NCBI RefSeq assembly: GCF_014396785.1
Contig: NZ_CP060718.1
Location: forward strand, 2,128,501-2,192,500
From: Sphingomonas lutea
Lineage (GTDB): Bacteria; Pseudomonadota; Alphaproteobacteria; Sphingomonadales; Sphingomonadaceae
Direction: 5' to 3'
DNA length: 64,000 nucleotides
Each line of letters opens with the position of its first letter. Position 1 is the stretch's first letter. Positions 27,086 to 35,501 of this stretch are shown piece after piece. The notes under the pieces were generated by a model. That model searched no databases. It saw only the letters and a list, made by a program, of their open reading frames with translations, and was not told the DNA's origin. Both the position numbers and the translations under genes were made by a program.

Positions 27086-27631
27086 TCAGCCGCCCTTTGA
27101 TCGCCCCAGGTCAAGGAGGACTCGGTCAATCCATTGCAGGCGCGATCGGAGGGCGCTGACGGCATTATCGTGGACCCATTCCTGAAACGGCACCTCGACT
27201 TCTTCCCCATAAGCCTCGAGGTCATCCAGCTTCTTCGACAGTTGCGCCTTTGCCTCCAAAAGCCATTCTATCTGCTCGATCCGCGACAGCAGCTCGAACG
27301 ATTGAATTTTGGTCCGAAGGGGATCCTCCAGGAGCAAATGCTCGGGGCGGAACTCCTGCAGCCACACCTTGAGTGCGCTTTCCCCCTCGCGGGTGCAGGT
27401 CAGGAATTCGACGTGCCTCGACCCGCGCGGCACACGTTTGCTGGTCAGCAAACCGCCGTCCCGAAGGCGGGAGATCATCGGATAGATCTTCCCCTTGCTC
27501 GTCCCGAAATTGCTGACCGGCGAGGCTTCGTAAATCTTCGATAATTGGTACGCGCTGGCCGGCTGAACCCTCAGAAGGAGGGCGAGGAAAGTGCCCTCGT
27601 CGTCTGTCAGCCCTCGCGCAGCGCCAGCCAA
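27086..27631 (-). CDS. PadR-family transcriptional regulator
   Basis: This 181-residue protein has a PadR winged helix (TFLALLLRVQPASAYQLSKIYE, KGKIYPMISRLRDGGLL, a basic wing around RVPRGSRHVEF) and a C-terminal helical dimerisation region. It starts at TTG 27631 with GAGGGG upstream. PadR proteins are usually repressors answering phenolics or other small molecules. It lies between the UDP-xylose synthase and the large TonB receptor genes, all on the minus strand; its target is not evident. Confidence 0.85.
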   Translation of the reverse strand: MAGAARGLTDDEGTFLALLLRVQPASAYQLSKIYEASPVSNFGTSKGKIYPMISRLRDGGLLTSKRVPRGSRHVEFLTCTREGESALKVWLQEFRPEHLLLEDPLRTKIQSFELLSRIEQIEWLLEAKAQLSKKLDDLEAYGEEVEVPFQEWVHDNAVSALRSRLQWIDRVLLDLGRSKGG

Positions 27632-27743
27632 TTGTGCCCCTCGCTTCCAACCGTCGGTTGTGCCCCTTTAGCATCACCTCGCCAGATGAGAAGTGGAACC
27701 GCGCAATCGGCGCTCAACCAGGCGTGACTGCGGTGGCGCCGCC

Positions 27744-27784
27744 AAAAGGAAAGGGCGAGTCGCAAGACCCGCCCTTCCCCTTTT
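27744..27784. terminator. Bidirectional intrinsic terminator
   Basis: AAAAGG-A-AAGGGCGAGTC and GACCCGCCCTTCCCCTTTT form a long stem around GCAA with one mismatch and one bulge. A T-run ends it on the plus strand and, reading the minus strand, T-rich sequence follows too. It ends the TonB receptor transcript 22 bases after its stop. Confidence 0.85.
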
Positions 27785-27805
27785 AACCAATTTCCGTTCG
27801 GCGTT

Positions 27806-30800
27806 CTAAAACTTGATCCGGGCCGCAGCACCGAAGCGACGTCCGAGGGAGTCGTAGGTTGCCGGGTAGGTGTTGCCCGAGTTGAACGCCGTGGTGCCGA
27901 CCGAGTTACCGACGTCCGGCGGATCCTTGTCGAACAGGTTCTGGATGCTGAACGTGAAGTCAAAATTCTCGCTCACATTATACCGGGTCGACAGGTCGAA
28001 GTAGTGGTAGGTGGGGATCCGCGTATATTGTGCGTCGGTCACGCAGGCAGCCGCGTCGAAGCCGTCGAAGTCGGGACAACCCTGCTGCGCCACCGGCAAG
28101 GGATTGCCCGCTGCGTCGGTATTGGCCGCGATGGCGTCAGCGATCTCGGTCTCCAACTGGAGCGGCTCGTACTGCAGCTTGTGGATGTAACGCCACAGTA
28201 GCGAGATATCGACCTTGCCGAGCGACAGCGTGCTGCGCTGGCTGAAGGTGAATTCCGGGTTCGGAGAACCGCCACCAAAGCCGCAGTTCGCGCTGTAATA
28301 GCCAACGCACTCGCGATTGATCGAGGTCGGCGTTGCCTGGAACTTGCTGCTGCGCGTCCAGTTGCCAGCGAAGCTGAGGTTGATGCGCGCGGGCGAACCG
28401 ATCAGCGTGCCGAGGCTGCGCCGATAGTTGGCCACAAGATCGACACCGTCGGTCTCGATCTTGCCGAGGTTCGACAACACACCGAACAGGCCCGGGGTGG
28501 TCGTCGGATCACCCGACAGCGAGCCCGTCGCCGGGTTGCGCTGAATGACCGTACACGCCGGGCTGGACGGATCCAGCGTGTCGAAGCACGCATCGAGCAG
28601 GTCGCCCGTGGTCGGCGTCGTAACCGCCTCGTTCACCCGAATGTTGTAATAGTCGATGGTCGCATCGAAGCCCGGCAGGAAGCTGGGGCGAACGACCGCG
28701 CCCAACGTCCAGGTCTTGGCGGTCTCCGGACGGAGGAACGGATTGCCGCCGCCGGTGATGTTGACCTGGCCAGCCGCTGGCGGCGGGATCGACCCGATGA
28801 ACGACGGATCGGCGCCCTGCGCAATACAGACCGCGGCAAGTGCCGGGTTGGTCAGAGGCGCCGCACCCTGACACGGGTCGGTCGCGAGGTTCGTCAGCAC
28901 CGTGTTCACCGGCGAGAAGAGCTCGTTGATGTTGGGAGCACGAACCGCGCGATTGAAGTTACCGCGGATCTTGAGATCGCGAACCGGCGCCCAGCTGCCA
29001 GCCACTTTCCAAGTGGTCGTGTTGAACTTCGGCGCGCCCGCGATGTCGATCGTGTAGTGCGACCGGCGGATACCTGCTTCCAGCTGGAGTTCCTGGATGA
29101 ACGGACGGTCGGAGACGAGCGGCGCGATGACTTCGGCGAAGCCTTCGTACACGTCGAACTGACCGGTGATGTCCGGCGATGCGCCGCCCGAACCGCCAAG
29201 GTCACCGGCGCGAGCCAGGGCATCGGCGCGGGTGTTGGCGTAATCCTTGCGATACTCACCGCCGACGGCGAATGAGATCGGCTGGTCGGACCACAATTGC
29301 ACCGGCGTGTCGCCATTGATCGTGGCGCGCGCCTGCGTGCGCTTGTTGTTGTTCGCGGTCTGCGATTCATCCGAGATGTAATCGAAGCCTTCGGGAGTCA
29401 GCGTGCCGGGGCCACCGAAGAAGTTGACCGGAACGCAGCCCGCCTGCGAGCTGGTGCCCGTGCCCGTGGTCACGTTGAAATTGGCATTCGGCGCCAGACA
29501 GGTGTCGGGGTTCGAGGCAAACACTGCGGCGCGGATGCGAGAGTTGAGCGCATAGCCTTGGATTGTCTGCGTGCGCTTGCTGAACCCGCGCGAAGCCCAG
29601 ACGTCCCAGCCGATCTCATTAGTGATGTCGCCGCGGGCGCCGACGCGGAAGTCGAACACTTGCGTGTTGTAGCTGCTGACGCGCGGTCCAAGTTCGGTCG
29701 CACGACGCGACAGGTTGACACGTGCCACCGCAAAGTTCGGATCCGTCGGCGTCAGAGCCGCGGTCGCAGCGGCGCAAGTGATGCCGAGCGACTCCAGGGT
29801 CTGGATGCCTGCCGCCGCACCGAAGTCGGCGCGGGTGCAGAGAATGGCGCGTTGATCCGCGCTCAGGAACGGATTGCTGAGTGGAACCGCGACGGCGATG
29901 TTGAACGCACCCGACGGCGCGATGATCGTGTCGACCGTGTTGTTCGAATAGAGGCCGCGGGCATAGACCGTGATCGCTTCCGACACGTCATAGTGGCCGG
30001 CCGAATAGAGGTTGTAGCGCTTGAACGGCGTCTGGAACGCGTTGTACGGGGCGAAGTTGAACGGACGGTCGGCGGCCGCAAACGACGTGCCGTCGTCGGT
30101 GACCTGGACATTGGTGGTGGCCCCGGCGGTGCCGACGGGTACGCACACGCCCTCATTCGGCGCGACGGCCGGACACAGGCCGAAGATGGTGGACGGGGTC
30201 GCGGTCGGCGAACCGAGCAGGGCCGGGTTGGGCGACTGCGAGTTGAACGCAAACTGCGACAGCGGGCGATCGCCACCCTGATAGACGGGGTCCGATTCCT
30301 GGTAACCAATGCCGATCACCGCATTGCCGCGGCCATCGTCGAAGTTGGCGCCGATGGTCAGATCGCCGCGCAGATAGTGGCCGTCACCGCGCTCGGTGAT
30401 CTGGTTGGAAACACCCAGCTCCATGCCCGCGAAGTCGCTGCGGGTGATGAAGTTGACGACACCCGACACGGCATCGGCGCCGTAGGTGGTCGACGCACCG
30501 CCGGTCAGCGAGTCGACCCGGTCGACCAGCGCCAGCGGGATGTTGTTCAAGTCGGTCGTGCCCGCAAGGTTGGTCGGGACAAGCCGGACGCCGTCGAGCA
30601 GGACCAGGTTACGGTTGACGCCGATGCCGCGCAGGTTGACGAACGACGCACCAGCGTTGCCGTTGTTGACGTTCGAGCCGATGCTCGAGGCCGCGCCCGG
30701 AATGGTACGCAGAACTTCTTCGGCGACGTTCGTCTGCCGAAGCTGCATTTCTTCCTGGCCAATGACGTTGACCGGGGCCGAGGCAACAAGGTTTGGGTTA

Positions 30801-31015
30801 CGAATGAGCGTACCGGTGACGACGATCTCTTCCGCGCTGGTCGGCTCGGCCGGTGCGGCGGTCTCGTTGGTCTGGACACCAGCTTCCGGATTTTCGTCCG
30901 AAGCGGGCGCAGCGCCCTCAGCCGGGTTCGCTTGCGCATAGGCCGGCGCAGCCAGCACCATGCCCGCAATCACGGTGGTCGCCAGCAGCGATCCCTTGAA
31001 ATTCACCAGTCCCAT
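27806..31015 (-). CDS. TonB-dependent receptor, 1069 residues
   Basis: This outer-membrane receptor has a signal peptide (residues 1-27, ending APAYAQA), an acidic Pro/Ala-rich stretch, the TonB-box-like EEIVVTGTLI, a plug domain (VNVIGQEEM, EVLRTIPGAAS, VNLRGIG, LLDGVRLVP, TYGADAVSGVVNFIT) and a large beta-barrel ending in a C-terminal Phe. Length and loop composition, with several paired Cys in extracellular loops, fit the sphingomonad receptors for plant or peptide-derived compounds rather than simple siderophore receptors. AAGGGGAAC precedes the ATG. The ligand is unknown. Confidence 0.92.
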   Translation of the reverse strand: MGLVNFKGSLLATTVIAGMVLAAPAYAQANPAEGAAPASDENPEAGVQTNETAAPAEPTSAEEIVVTGTLIRNPNLVASAPVNVIGQEEMQLRQTNVAEEVLRTIPGAASSIGSNVNNGNAGASFVNLRGIGVNRNLVLLDGVRLVPTNLAGTTDLNNIPLALVDRVDSLTGGASTTYGADAVSGVVNFITRSDFAGMELGVSNQITERGDGHYLRGDLTIGANFDDGRGNAVIGIGYQESDPVYQGGDRPLSQFAFNSQSPNPALLGSPTATPSTIFGLCPAVAPNEGVCVPVGTAGATTNVQVTDDGTSFAAADRPFNFAPYNAFQTPFKRYNLYSAGHYDVSEAITVYARGLYSNNTVDTIIAPSGAFNIAVAVPLSNPFLSADQRAILCTRADFGAAAGIQTLESLGITCAAATAALTPTDPNFAVARVNLSRRATELGPRVSSYNTQVFDFRVGARGDITNEIGWDVWASRGFSKRTQTIQGYALNSRIRAAVFASNPDTCLAPNANFNVTTGTGTSSQAGCVPVNFFGGPGTLTPEGFDYISDESQTANNNKRTQARATINGDTPVQLWSDQPISFAVGGEYRKDYANTRADALARAGDLGGSGGASPDITGQFDVYEGFAEVIAPLVSDRPFIQELQLEAGIRRSHYTIDIAGAPKFNTTTWKVAGSWAPVRDLKIRGNFNRAVRAPNINELFSPVNTVLTNLATDPCQGAAPLTNPALAAVCIAQGADPSFIGSIPPPAAGQVNITGGGNPFLRPETAKTWTLGAVVRPSFLPGFDATIDYYNIRVNEAVTTPTTGDLLDACFDTLDPSSPACTVIQRNPATGSLSGDPTTTPGLFGVLSNLGKIETDGVDLVANYRRSLGTLIGSPARINLSFAGNWTRSSKFQATPTSINRECVGYYSANCGFGGGSPNPEFTFSQRSTLSLGKVDISLLWRYIHKLQYEPLQLETEIADAIAANTDAAGNPLPVAQQGCPDFDGFDAAACVTDAQYTRIPTYHYFDLSTRYNVSENFDFTFSIQNLFDKDPPDVGNSVGTTAFNSGNTYPATYDSLGRRFGAAARIKF

Positions 31016-31208
31016 TTTGTTCCCCTTAGTGGATCGACTCGAACCAAGTGCGGCCTGTGCAGATTCGCGGAATCCGCAGCCTGCCCATGCCGCTACACGA
31101 CCCGTGGATTAGTTCGATTCGCACGCATTGACCACCCGGGGGAGAACGGAAGATGATGTGCGTGGCATTTTGGTCACAGATTGGTGACAGGGAGGGGATG
31201 GGCCTGGT

Positions 31209-31613
31209 TTAGGCGCTGCTTGATGACGGTCGCTGCGCGATCCGCATAGCCGCGATCAAGGCGTTCTCGGCCGAACCGGCGAAGTCGCCATCGATCATGC
31301 TCATCAGCGCGGCGGTGCGGACCTGCGGGGTCAGGATCGCAGGAAGATAAGTGATCTCGGCATGGCGGCCGCTTCGGCGCCGCCTGATCAAGCCCTTGCG
31401 CACCATTCGCGAGAGCAGTGTTCGGATTCCGTAAATTGTCACATCGTCGTCGATCGTCTCGTGGATTTCTCGCAGTGTCACGGCCCCCCGTTCGTACACG
31501 ATCTCCGCAATCTGACGCATCCGCGGGGCGAGCGCGCGAATTTCCAGAGGCCATCGCGTCGCATCATCACGACGGTCGAACCGCCCGTCTTCGCCAGGAT
31601 CAACTTCTTGCAT
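31209..31613 (-). CDS. BlaI/MecI/CopY-like winged-helix regulator
   Basis: This 134-residue protein holds a winged helix: IAEIVYERGAVTLREIHETI, then DVTIYGIRTLLSRMVRKGLIRRRRSGRHAEITYLPAI. That order (recognition helix, basic wing, C-terminal helices for dimerisation) matches penicillinase-repressor-like proteins. No BlaR-type sensor is nearby. It is divergent from a second regulator of the same type, and a 16-base site (31624-31639) lies 10 bases before its ATG. The ribosome site is weak. It may repress itself, its partner, or the adjacent TonB receptor. Confidence 0.78.
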   Translation of the reverse strand: MQEVDPGEDGRFDRRDDATRWPLEIRALAPRMRQIAEIVYERGAVTLREIHETIDDDVTIYGIRTLLSRMVRKGLIRRRRSGRHAEITYLPAILTPQVRTAALMSMIDGDFAGSAENALIAAMRIAQRPSSSSA

Positions 31614-31623
31614 GCGGCCCGTT

Positions 31624-31639
31624 TTAGTACTGTTCGAAC
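31624..31639. promoter_or_regulatory. Operator candidate A in front of minus-strand BlaI-like gene
   Basis: TTAGTACTGTTCGAAC is AT-richer than its surroundings and matches site B (31705-31720) at 13 of 16 positions. It lies 11-26 bases upstream of the minus-strand start, where a repressor would block transcription or translation. Confidence 0.5.
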
Positions 31640-31704
31640 TCTGTGTCTAATGGGTGCCGGCCACACATGCGGTTGCCCCGCACCATAAAACTGATTATCA
31701 CTTG

Positions 31705-31720
31705 TTAGTACGTTTCGTAC
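31705..31720. promoter_or_regulatory. Operator candidate B in front of plus-strand BlaI-like gene
   Basis: TTAGTACGTTTCGTAC contains the perfect inverted repeat GTACG-TTT-CGTAC (31708-31720). It lies 15-30 bases upstream of ATG 31735 and repeats site A in the same orientation, giving consensus TTAGTACNNTTCGNAC. Confidence 0.55.
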
Positions 31721-31734
31721 CTATTGGAGTGAAC

Positions 31735-32208
31735 ATGGGCAGTCTTGGCAGACTCGTTCCCGCCGACCAGGCGCCGTTCGACATCGATCAGCTGTTCCCG
31801 CGGGAGCGCGAAATCGCCCTGTTCGTTTACGCGCATGGCTGCGTGACGGCGAAGGATGTCGAAGCGGCGGTCGGCAGCCTGACCAACGCGGCCGTCCGAT
31901 CGATGCTGAACCGCCTCGTCCGGAAAGGCTTGATTACCCGTCAGGAACTGAAAGCTCCGAACCCCTTCGTCTACGGTCCAGCCTTGACCGAAGTCAGCGC
32001 GCAAGAACGCGCGATTCGTCAATGTGCCGACGATTTTTTCGACGGCTCGGTGGATGCCGTCGCGGCTGCCCTTGCCGATGTCTACGCGTCCCGAAGCAGC
32101 AGGCCCAAGGCTGCCACGACGCTGAAGCCTCCCGTGCCTTTTCCAAGAAAAGCGAATCAGGCCCGGCCGCTCGGCGATCCGGCCTTCCCTCTCGCCGCCG
32201 GATTTTGA
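31735..32208 (+). CDS. BlaI/MecI/CopY-like winged-helix regulator, second copy
   Basis: This 157-residue protein has the same domain as its divergent neighbour: EREIALFVYAHGCVTAKDVEAAV, TNAAVRSMLNRLVRKGLITRQ, then a helical dimerisation part and a 50-residue basic Pro-rich tail. ATG 31735 is preceded by TTGGAG. The recognition helix VRSMLNRLVRKGLI resembles IRTLLSRMVRKGLI in the partner, so the two may read the same site. Target genes beyond the pair are not known. Confidence 0.78.
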   Translation: MGSLGRLVPADQAPFDIDQLFPREREIALFVYAHGCVTAKDVEAAVGSLTNAAVRSMLNRLVRKGLITRQELKAPNPFVYGPALTEVSAQERAIRQCADDFFDGSVDAVAAALADVYASRSSRPKAATTLKPPVPFPRKANQARPLGDPAFPLAAGF

Positions 32209-32525
32209 GCGCTCGCAGGCGCCCACCCACTGCTCAATATAGTCCCGGTTTCCGCTTCTTCAGCTTGGCCGCGTAACTCTTTGACCCGCAGCCGCAGGAG
32301 CCGGACATTGGCGAGCGCTCGTCGGGATCATGATCGCGCACATCGGCGCCGAAGTCCGCGCCGCGATCACCTTTCTGCGGATTACACTCCGACAGCTCAC
32401 CCTCCCGTTTACATCGCCGCCAACCATCGCTGGCCGGGGCGTGTCACACGGGATTTTAAACAGTCGAGCGAGCTACAACCGTAACGCCAATTTCGACAAA
32501 AGTTACCATGCGCGCTACGAACGGT
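32209..32525. other. Gene-free stretch before tRNA-Glu
   Basis: I see no gene in these 317 bases. The longest open frame would run through the tRNA and is spurious. An AT-rich patch near 32445-32510 (TTTTAAACAG, GACAAAAGTTACC) is unusual for this GC-rich region and may hold a promoter, but no consensus is clear. Confidence 0.4.
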
Positions 32526-32601
32526 TGGTGACCCCTACGGGACTCGAACCCGTGTTTTCGCCGTGAGAGGGCGACGTCCTAGACCGCTAGACGAAGGGGC
32601 C
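32526..32601 (-). tRNA. tRNA-Glu (anticodon CTC)
   Basis: On the minus strand a 76-base cloverleaf starts GGCCCCT and ends AGGGGTC-A-CCA, with CCA encoded at 32526-32528. The anticodon stem TCGCC/GGCGA holds loop CTCTCAC, giving anticodon CTC (codon GAG). The T arm is ACGGGTTCGAGTCCCGT. Confidence 0.96.
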
Positions 32602-32667
32602 GCTCAGGCGGCGGCGCGCCATATGTGGCCTGACCGCCGCCTAGTCAATCAAGCGAACAGGTAAGGC

Positions 32668-32982
32668 TCAACCTTCGCGCTCGCGTTCGCTGAGGAAGCG
32701 CATCAGTTCGGCGAGCGTGCTTTCCATCTGGTCCTGCATCTGCGTGACCAGTTCGTTCTCGCGCATCCCGACATGATCGAGCGGCTTCGAGTAACTGTCG
32801 GAAAAGGCTTGCAGGTCGGCGCGGTCGAACACCCCGCGCGCGACGAGCTTTGCGAGGATCACCAATAGCCCATTGGTGTTCGCGATCGTGCCGGCAACCA
32901 GCGCCTCGTCGATCATCGACAGGCTTTTGTCGCCGTCATCCTGATCGGTTTCATCTTCGGTTTCACGCATCGCTGCGATCAT
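32668..32982 (-). CDS. Hypothetical protein, 104 residues
   Basis: The protein is acidic at the N-terminus (ETEDETDQDDGDK) and then mostly helical: SMIDEALVAGTIANTNGLLVILAKLVARGVFDRADLQAF and a C-terminal LVTQMQDQMESTLAELMRFL that could form a coiled coil. There is no signal peptide or membrane helix. I do not recognise a family. It sits between tRNA-Glu and the DNA glycosylase gene on the same strand as the latter. Confidence 0.65.
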   Translation of the reverse strand: MIAAMRETEDETDQDDGDKSLSMIDEALVAGTIANTNGLLVILAKLVARGVFDRADLQAFSDSYSKPLDHVGMRENELVTQMQDQMESTLAELMRFLSEREREG

Positions 32983-33009
32983 TCCCAGCTACGGGCTTTT
33001 CGCGCAAGG

Positions 33010-33513
33010 TTACGTCGCCCGCAAAGTGAATTCGCCTAGCCTGGACCAGGCTGCAGCTTTTTCATCGAAAGGGCGGGTGTTGGCAGCGCTTGAAGATGGC
33101 AGATCGAGGAGCGTCACGCCGGGTCGCGGCGCGCCGATGATCTTCCTGCCGACGCGGGCCGCGGTGGCACCGTTGAATGCAATCGCGCAAATGTCCGGGT
33201 AGTCGGTCGTCAAATGCGCAAATTGGTTATGCTCGGCTTCCTGGATTGCCTGATCCAGGCTTCCGCTACGCCGTGCGGAAGCAATCACATCCCACAAGCC
33301 GACGCCGTGCTGTTTGAGCCGCTCAATACGCGCAGGATATTCCAGCGCGTGCAGGGGCTCGCTCAGCGCATGTTCCAGCAGCCGCCAGAACTGGTTGGTT
33401 GGGTGCGCATAATATTGCCGGGCGGCTAGCGACGCGTCCCCGGGGAGGCTGCCGAGGATGAACAGGCGCGCATCCCGGCGAGCGACTGGCGGAAGACCAT
33501 ATTTGACGCTCAC
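33010..33513 (-). CDS. DNA-deoxyinosine glycosylase (UDG superfamily, family 6)
   Basis: This 167-residue protein matches the hypoxanthine-DNA glycosylase branch of the uracil-DNA glycosylase superfamily: LFILGSLPGDASLAARQYY at the N-terminal catalytic region, HPTNQFWRLL, and GVGLWDVIASARRSGSLD. The C-terminal LLDLPSSSAANTR holds the DNA-intercalating motif. It would remove deaminated adenine (hypoxanthine) from DNA. GTG 33513 with AGGGG upstream gives the usual length. It is divergent from the glycosyltransferase gene, 25 bases apart. Confidence 0.85.
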   Translation of the reverse strand: MSVKYGLPPVARRDARLFILGSLPGDASLAARQYYAHPTNQFWRLLEHALSEPLHALEYPARIERLKQHGVGLWDVIASARRSGSLDQAIQEAEHNQFAHLTTDYPDICAIAFNGATAARVGRKIIGAPRPGVTLLDLPSSSAANTRPFDEKAAAWSRLGEFTLRAT

Positions 33514-33538
33514 CGCGAAACCCCTACAGCGCAGCGCC

Positions 33539-34707
33539 GTGCAGCCCAGCGACCTCCGCATCGCCCTCTTTTCGGGCAATTACAACTACGTGCTCGACGG
33601 GGCCAACCTGTCGCTGAACCGGCTTGTCGGCTACCTCCTCAGCCAGGGCGCGCAGGTCCGGGTCTATTCTCCGACCGTCGACGAGCCTGCGTTCGAACCG
33701 ACCGGAGATCTGGTGAGCATCCCGTCGGCGCCGATCCCGCTGCGACCCGAATATCGCTTCCCGCTGGCGCTGACATCGCGCGTGCGCCGCGACCTCGAAG
33801 CTTTCCGCCCAACGTCCTACACGTTTCCAGCCCCGACGTCGTTTCGCACCGCGCGATCAGTTGGGCGCGCAATCGCAAGATCGCTGCCGTGGCCAGCGTC
33901 CATACACGGTTCGATACCTATCTCGCTTATTATCACCTGCAATGGCTGGAGCCGGTGGCGCGCGCCATCATGCGCCGCTTCTACCGCCGGTGCGATGCCA
34001 TCATGGCCCCCGCCGAATCGACTGCCGCCGTGCTTCGCGCGCAGCGCATGAATCGCGACATCACCATCTGGGCCCGCGGCATCGACCGCGACCGCTTCAA
34101 TCCGGAACGCCGCGACCTGGGGTGGCGCCGGGACCTTGGCATTGCCGATGATGAAATGGTCGTCGCCTTCCTTGGTCGGACGGTGATGGAAAAAGGGCTC
34201 GATGTTTTCGCTGATGCAATCCACGAGCTCGAGGCTCGCAAGGTAGCGCATCGCGTGCTGGTCATCGGCGACGGCCCAGCGCGTCCTTGGTTCCAGCAAC
34301 AATTGCCGGACGCGATTTTCCTTGGCCAACGCACCGGCGAGGAGCTGGCGGTTGCACTCGCGAGCGCCGACGTTCTTCTCAATCCGTCCATCACCGAGTC
34401 CTTCGGCAACGTCACGCTGGAGGCGCTGGCCTGCGCCCGGCCAGTGGTTGCTGCCGACTCCACGGGCGCGTCGAACCTCGTGCGCGACGGAGAGAGCGGC
34501 ATTCTGGTCGAGCCGACCGATATTGAAGGCTTCGCCGACGCCCTTGAAGCTTATGCCCGCAACGCCGAGCTGCGCGCCCGCCACGGTGCCGCCGGCCTCG
34601 CCTTCGCGCAGACCATGGACTGGGACCGCATAAACGCGGCGGTCATCCGCACCTATTTGCGCGCGATTGCCAAGCGCGAGCGGCTGGCGCGAATGACGGG
34701 CCGATAG
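33539..34707 (+). pseudogene. GT4 glycosyltransferase, split by a one-base frameshift
   Basis: The N-terminal domain starts at GTG 33539 (RIALFSGNYNYVLDGANLSL) and reads to about 33810. There the C-run CCC must gain one base for the conserved reading to continue as VLHVSSPDVVSHRAISWAR and on through SVHTRFDTYL, GIDRDRFNPERRD, GRTVMEKGLDVF and the C-terminal E(x)7E motif ESFGNVTLE. The repaired protein has 389 residues and is a normal GT-B family 4 enzyme of the alpha-mannosyl or glucosyl type, as used for glycolipids in sphingomonads. The break may be a sequence error, since both halves are fully conserved. Confidence 0.82.
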
Positions 34708-34710
34708 TCC

Positions 34711-35402
34711 CTATTTGATGCGCTCGATCCGCTGGGCGGCTTCATCGAGGATCGTCGCTATTTCGTGCAGCAGGTCCTCGTCCAGCCCGTCGCGGCTGAT
34801 GCGGTGGGAAAGCGCGGTCATGACATTCTTGACTGCACGGCCGAGTACGGGACCCGCACTTTGCGACTGGGTCGGCGCCAGCTCTTCCAGCCGCTCGATC
34901 AACCCCTCGACTTCCGCCTCGCGCTCTTCCAGGTGCGTGCGGCCCTCGGTGGTGACCTGGAAGGGTTTTCTTGCGCCCTCCCCGCGGCTTCCTCGATCAA
35001 GCCCATGTCCTGGAGCAGGGTCAACGTCGGATAGACGACGCCGGGGCTCGGCGCATATTCGCCACCGGTCATTTCCTCGATCGCACGAATGAGGTCGTAG
35101 CCGTGGCGCGGCTCGTCGGCGACAAGCTTGAGCAGGACGAGGCGCAGCTCGCCGGAATCGAACATCCGGCCGCGCCGTCGCCCGCCGCCACCGCGTCCGC
35201 GGCGGCTGCCGAACATATCGTAGTCACCGAAATCGAAGTGGAATGGCCCCCAGTTCCGGCTCCAGCGACCGCTGGCGAACAGGCGCCGCAGATCTTCGAA
35301 GTTGAATGATCGCGCGCCGCGGCTGTCGATCGGCGGGATGGGCGGGATCGGGGGAATGGGCGGAACGAAGGAATGGTCGTGATGACGACGGCGGTGCGAC
35401 AT
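34711..35402 (-). pseudogene. YqjI-like PadR regulator, split by a one-base frameshift
   Basis: ATG 35402 follows AAGGAGG. The N-terminus MSHRRRHHDHSF is His-rich and is followed by a Pro-Ile repeat (PPIPPIPPIPPI) and a Gly/Arg-rich linker; the PadR winged helix is MFDSGELRLVLLKLVADEPRHGYDLIRAIEEMTGGEYAPSPGVVYPTL. After LIEEA the frame changes near the C-run at 34980-34983; adding one base restores ARKPFQVTTEGRTHLEER and the helical C-terminus to 34711, giving 230 residues. The His-rich head plus PadR domain is the design of E. coli YqjI, a nickel-responsive repressor of a ferric reductase. A perfect palindrome lies 24 bases upstream. Confidence 0.8.
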
Positions 35403-35425
35403 GAAGCCCTCCTTTTTCGATGTGT

Positions 35426-35441
35426 CTAAGATATATCTTAG
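35426..35441. promoter_or_regulatory. Perfect 16-bp palindrome, operator candidate
   Basis: CTAAGATATATCTTAG is a perfect palindrome in a GC-rich genome, 24 bases before the ATG of the YqjI-like gene and about 60 bases before rarA. A self-repressing PadR protein is the obvious candidate ligand. I know of no experiment on this site. Confidence 0.65.
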
Positions 35442-35501
35442 TTGCATCTTGCGCAAGTGAGGCGATGGAAAGTCTTGCGGCACGTTTCTATGATGATGAC
35501 G

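Noticed and set aside
29297..31156. 619-residue plus-strand ORF
   Set aside because: Antisense shadow of the TonB receptor gene; Arg/Ala/Gly-rich low-complexity translation and no domain.
32330..32566. Plus-strand ORF of 78 residues ending TGLEPVFSP
   Set aside because: Its end is antisense to tRNA-Glu, a common mis-annotation.
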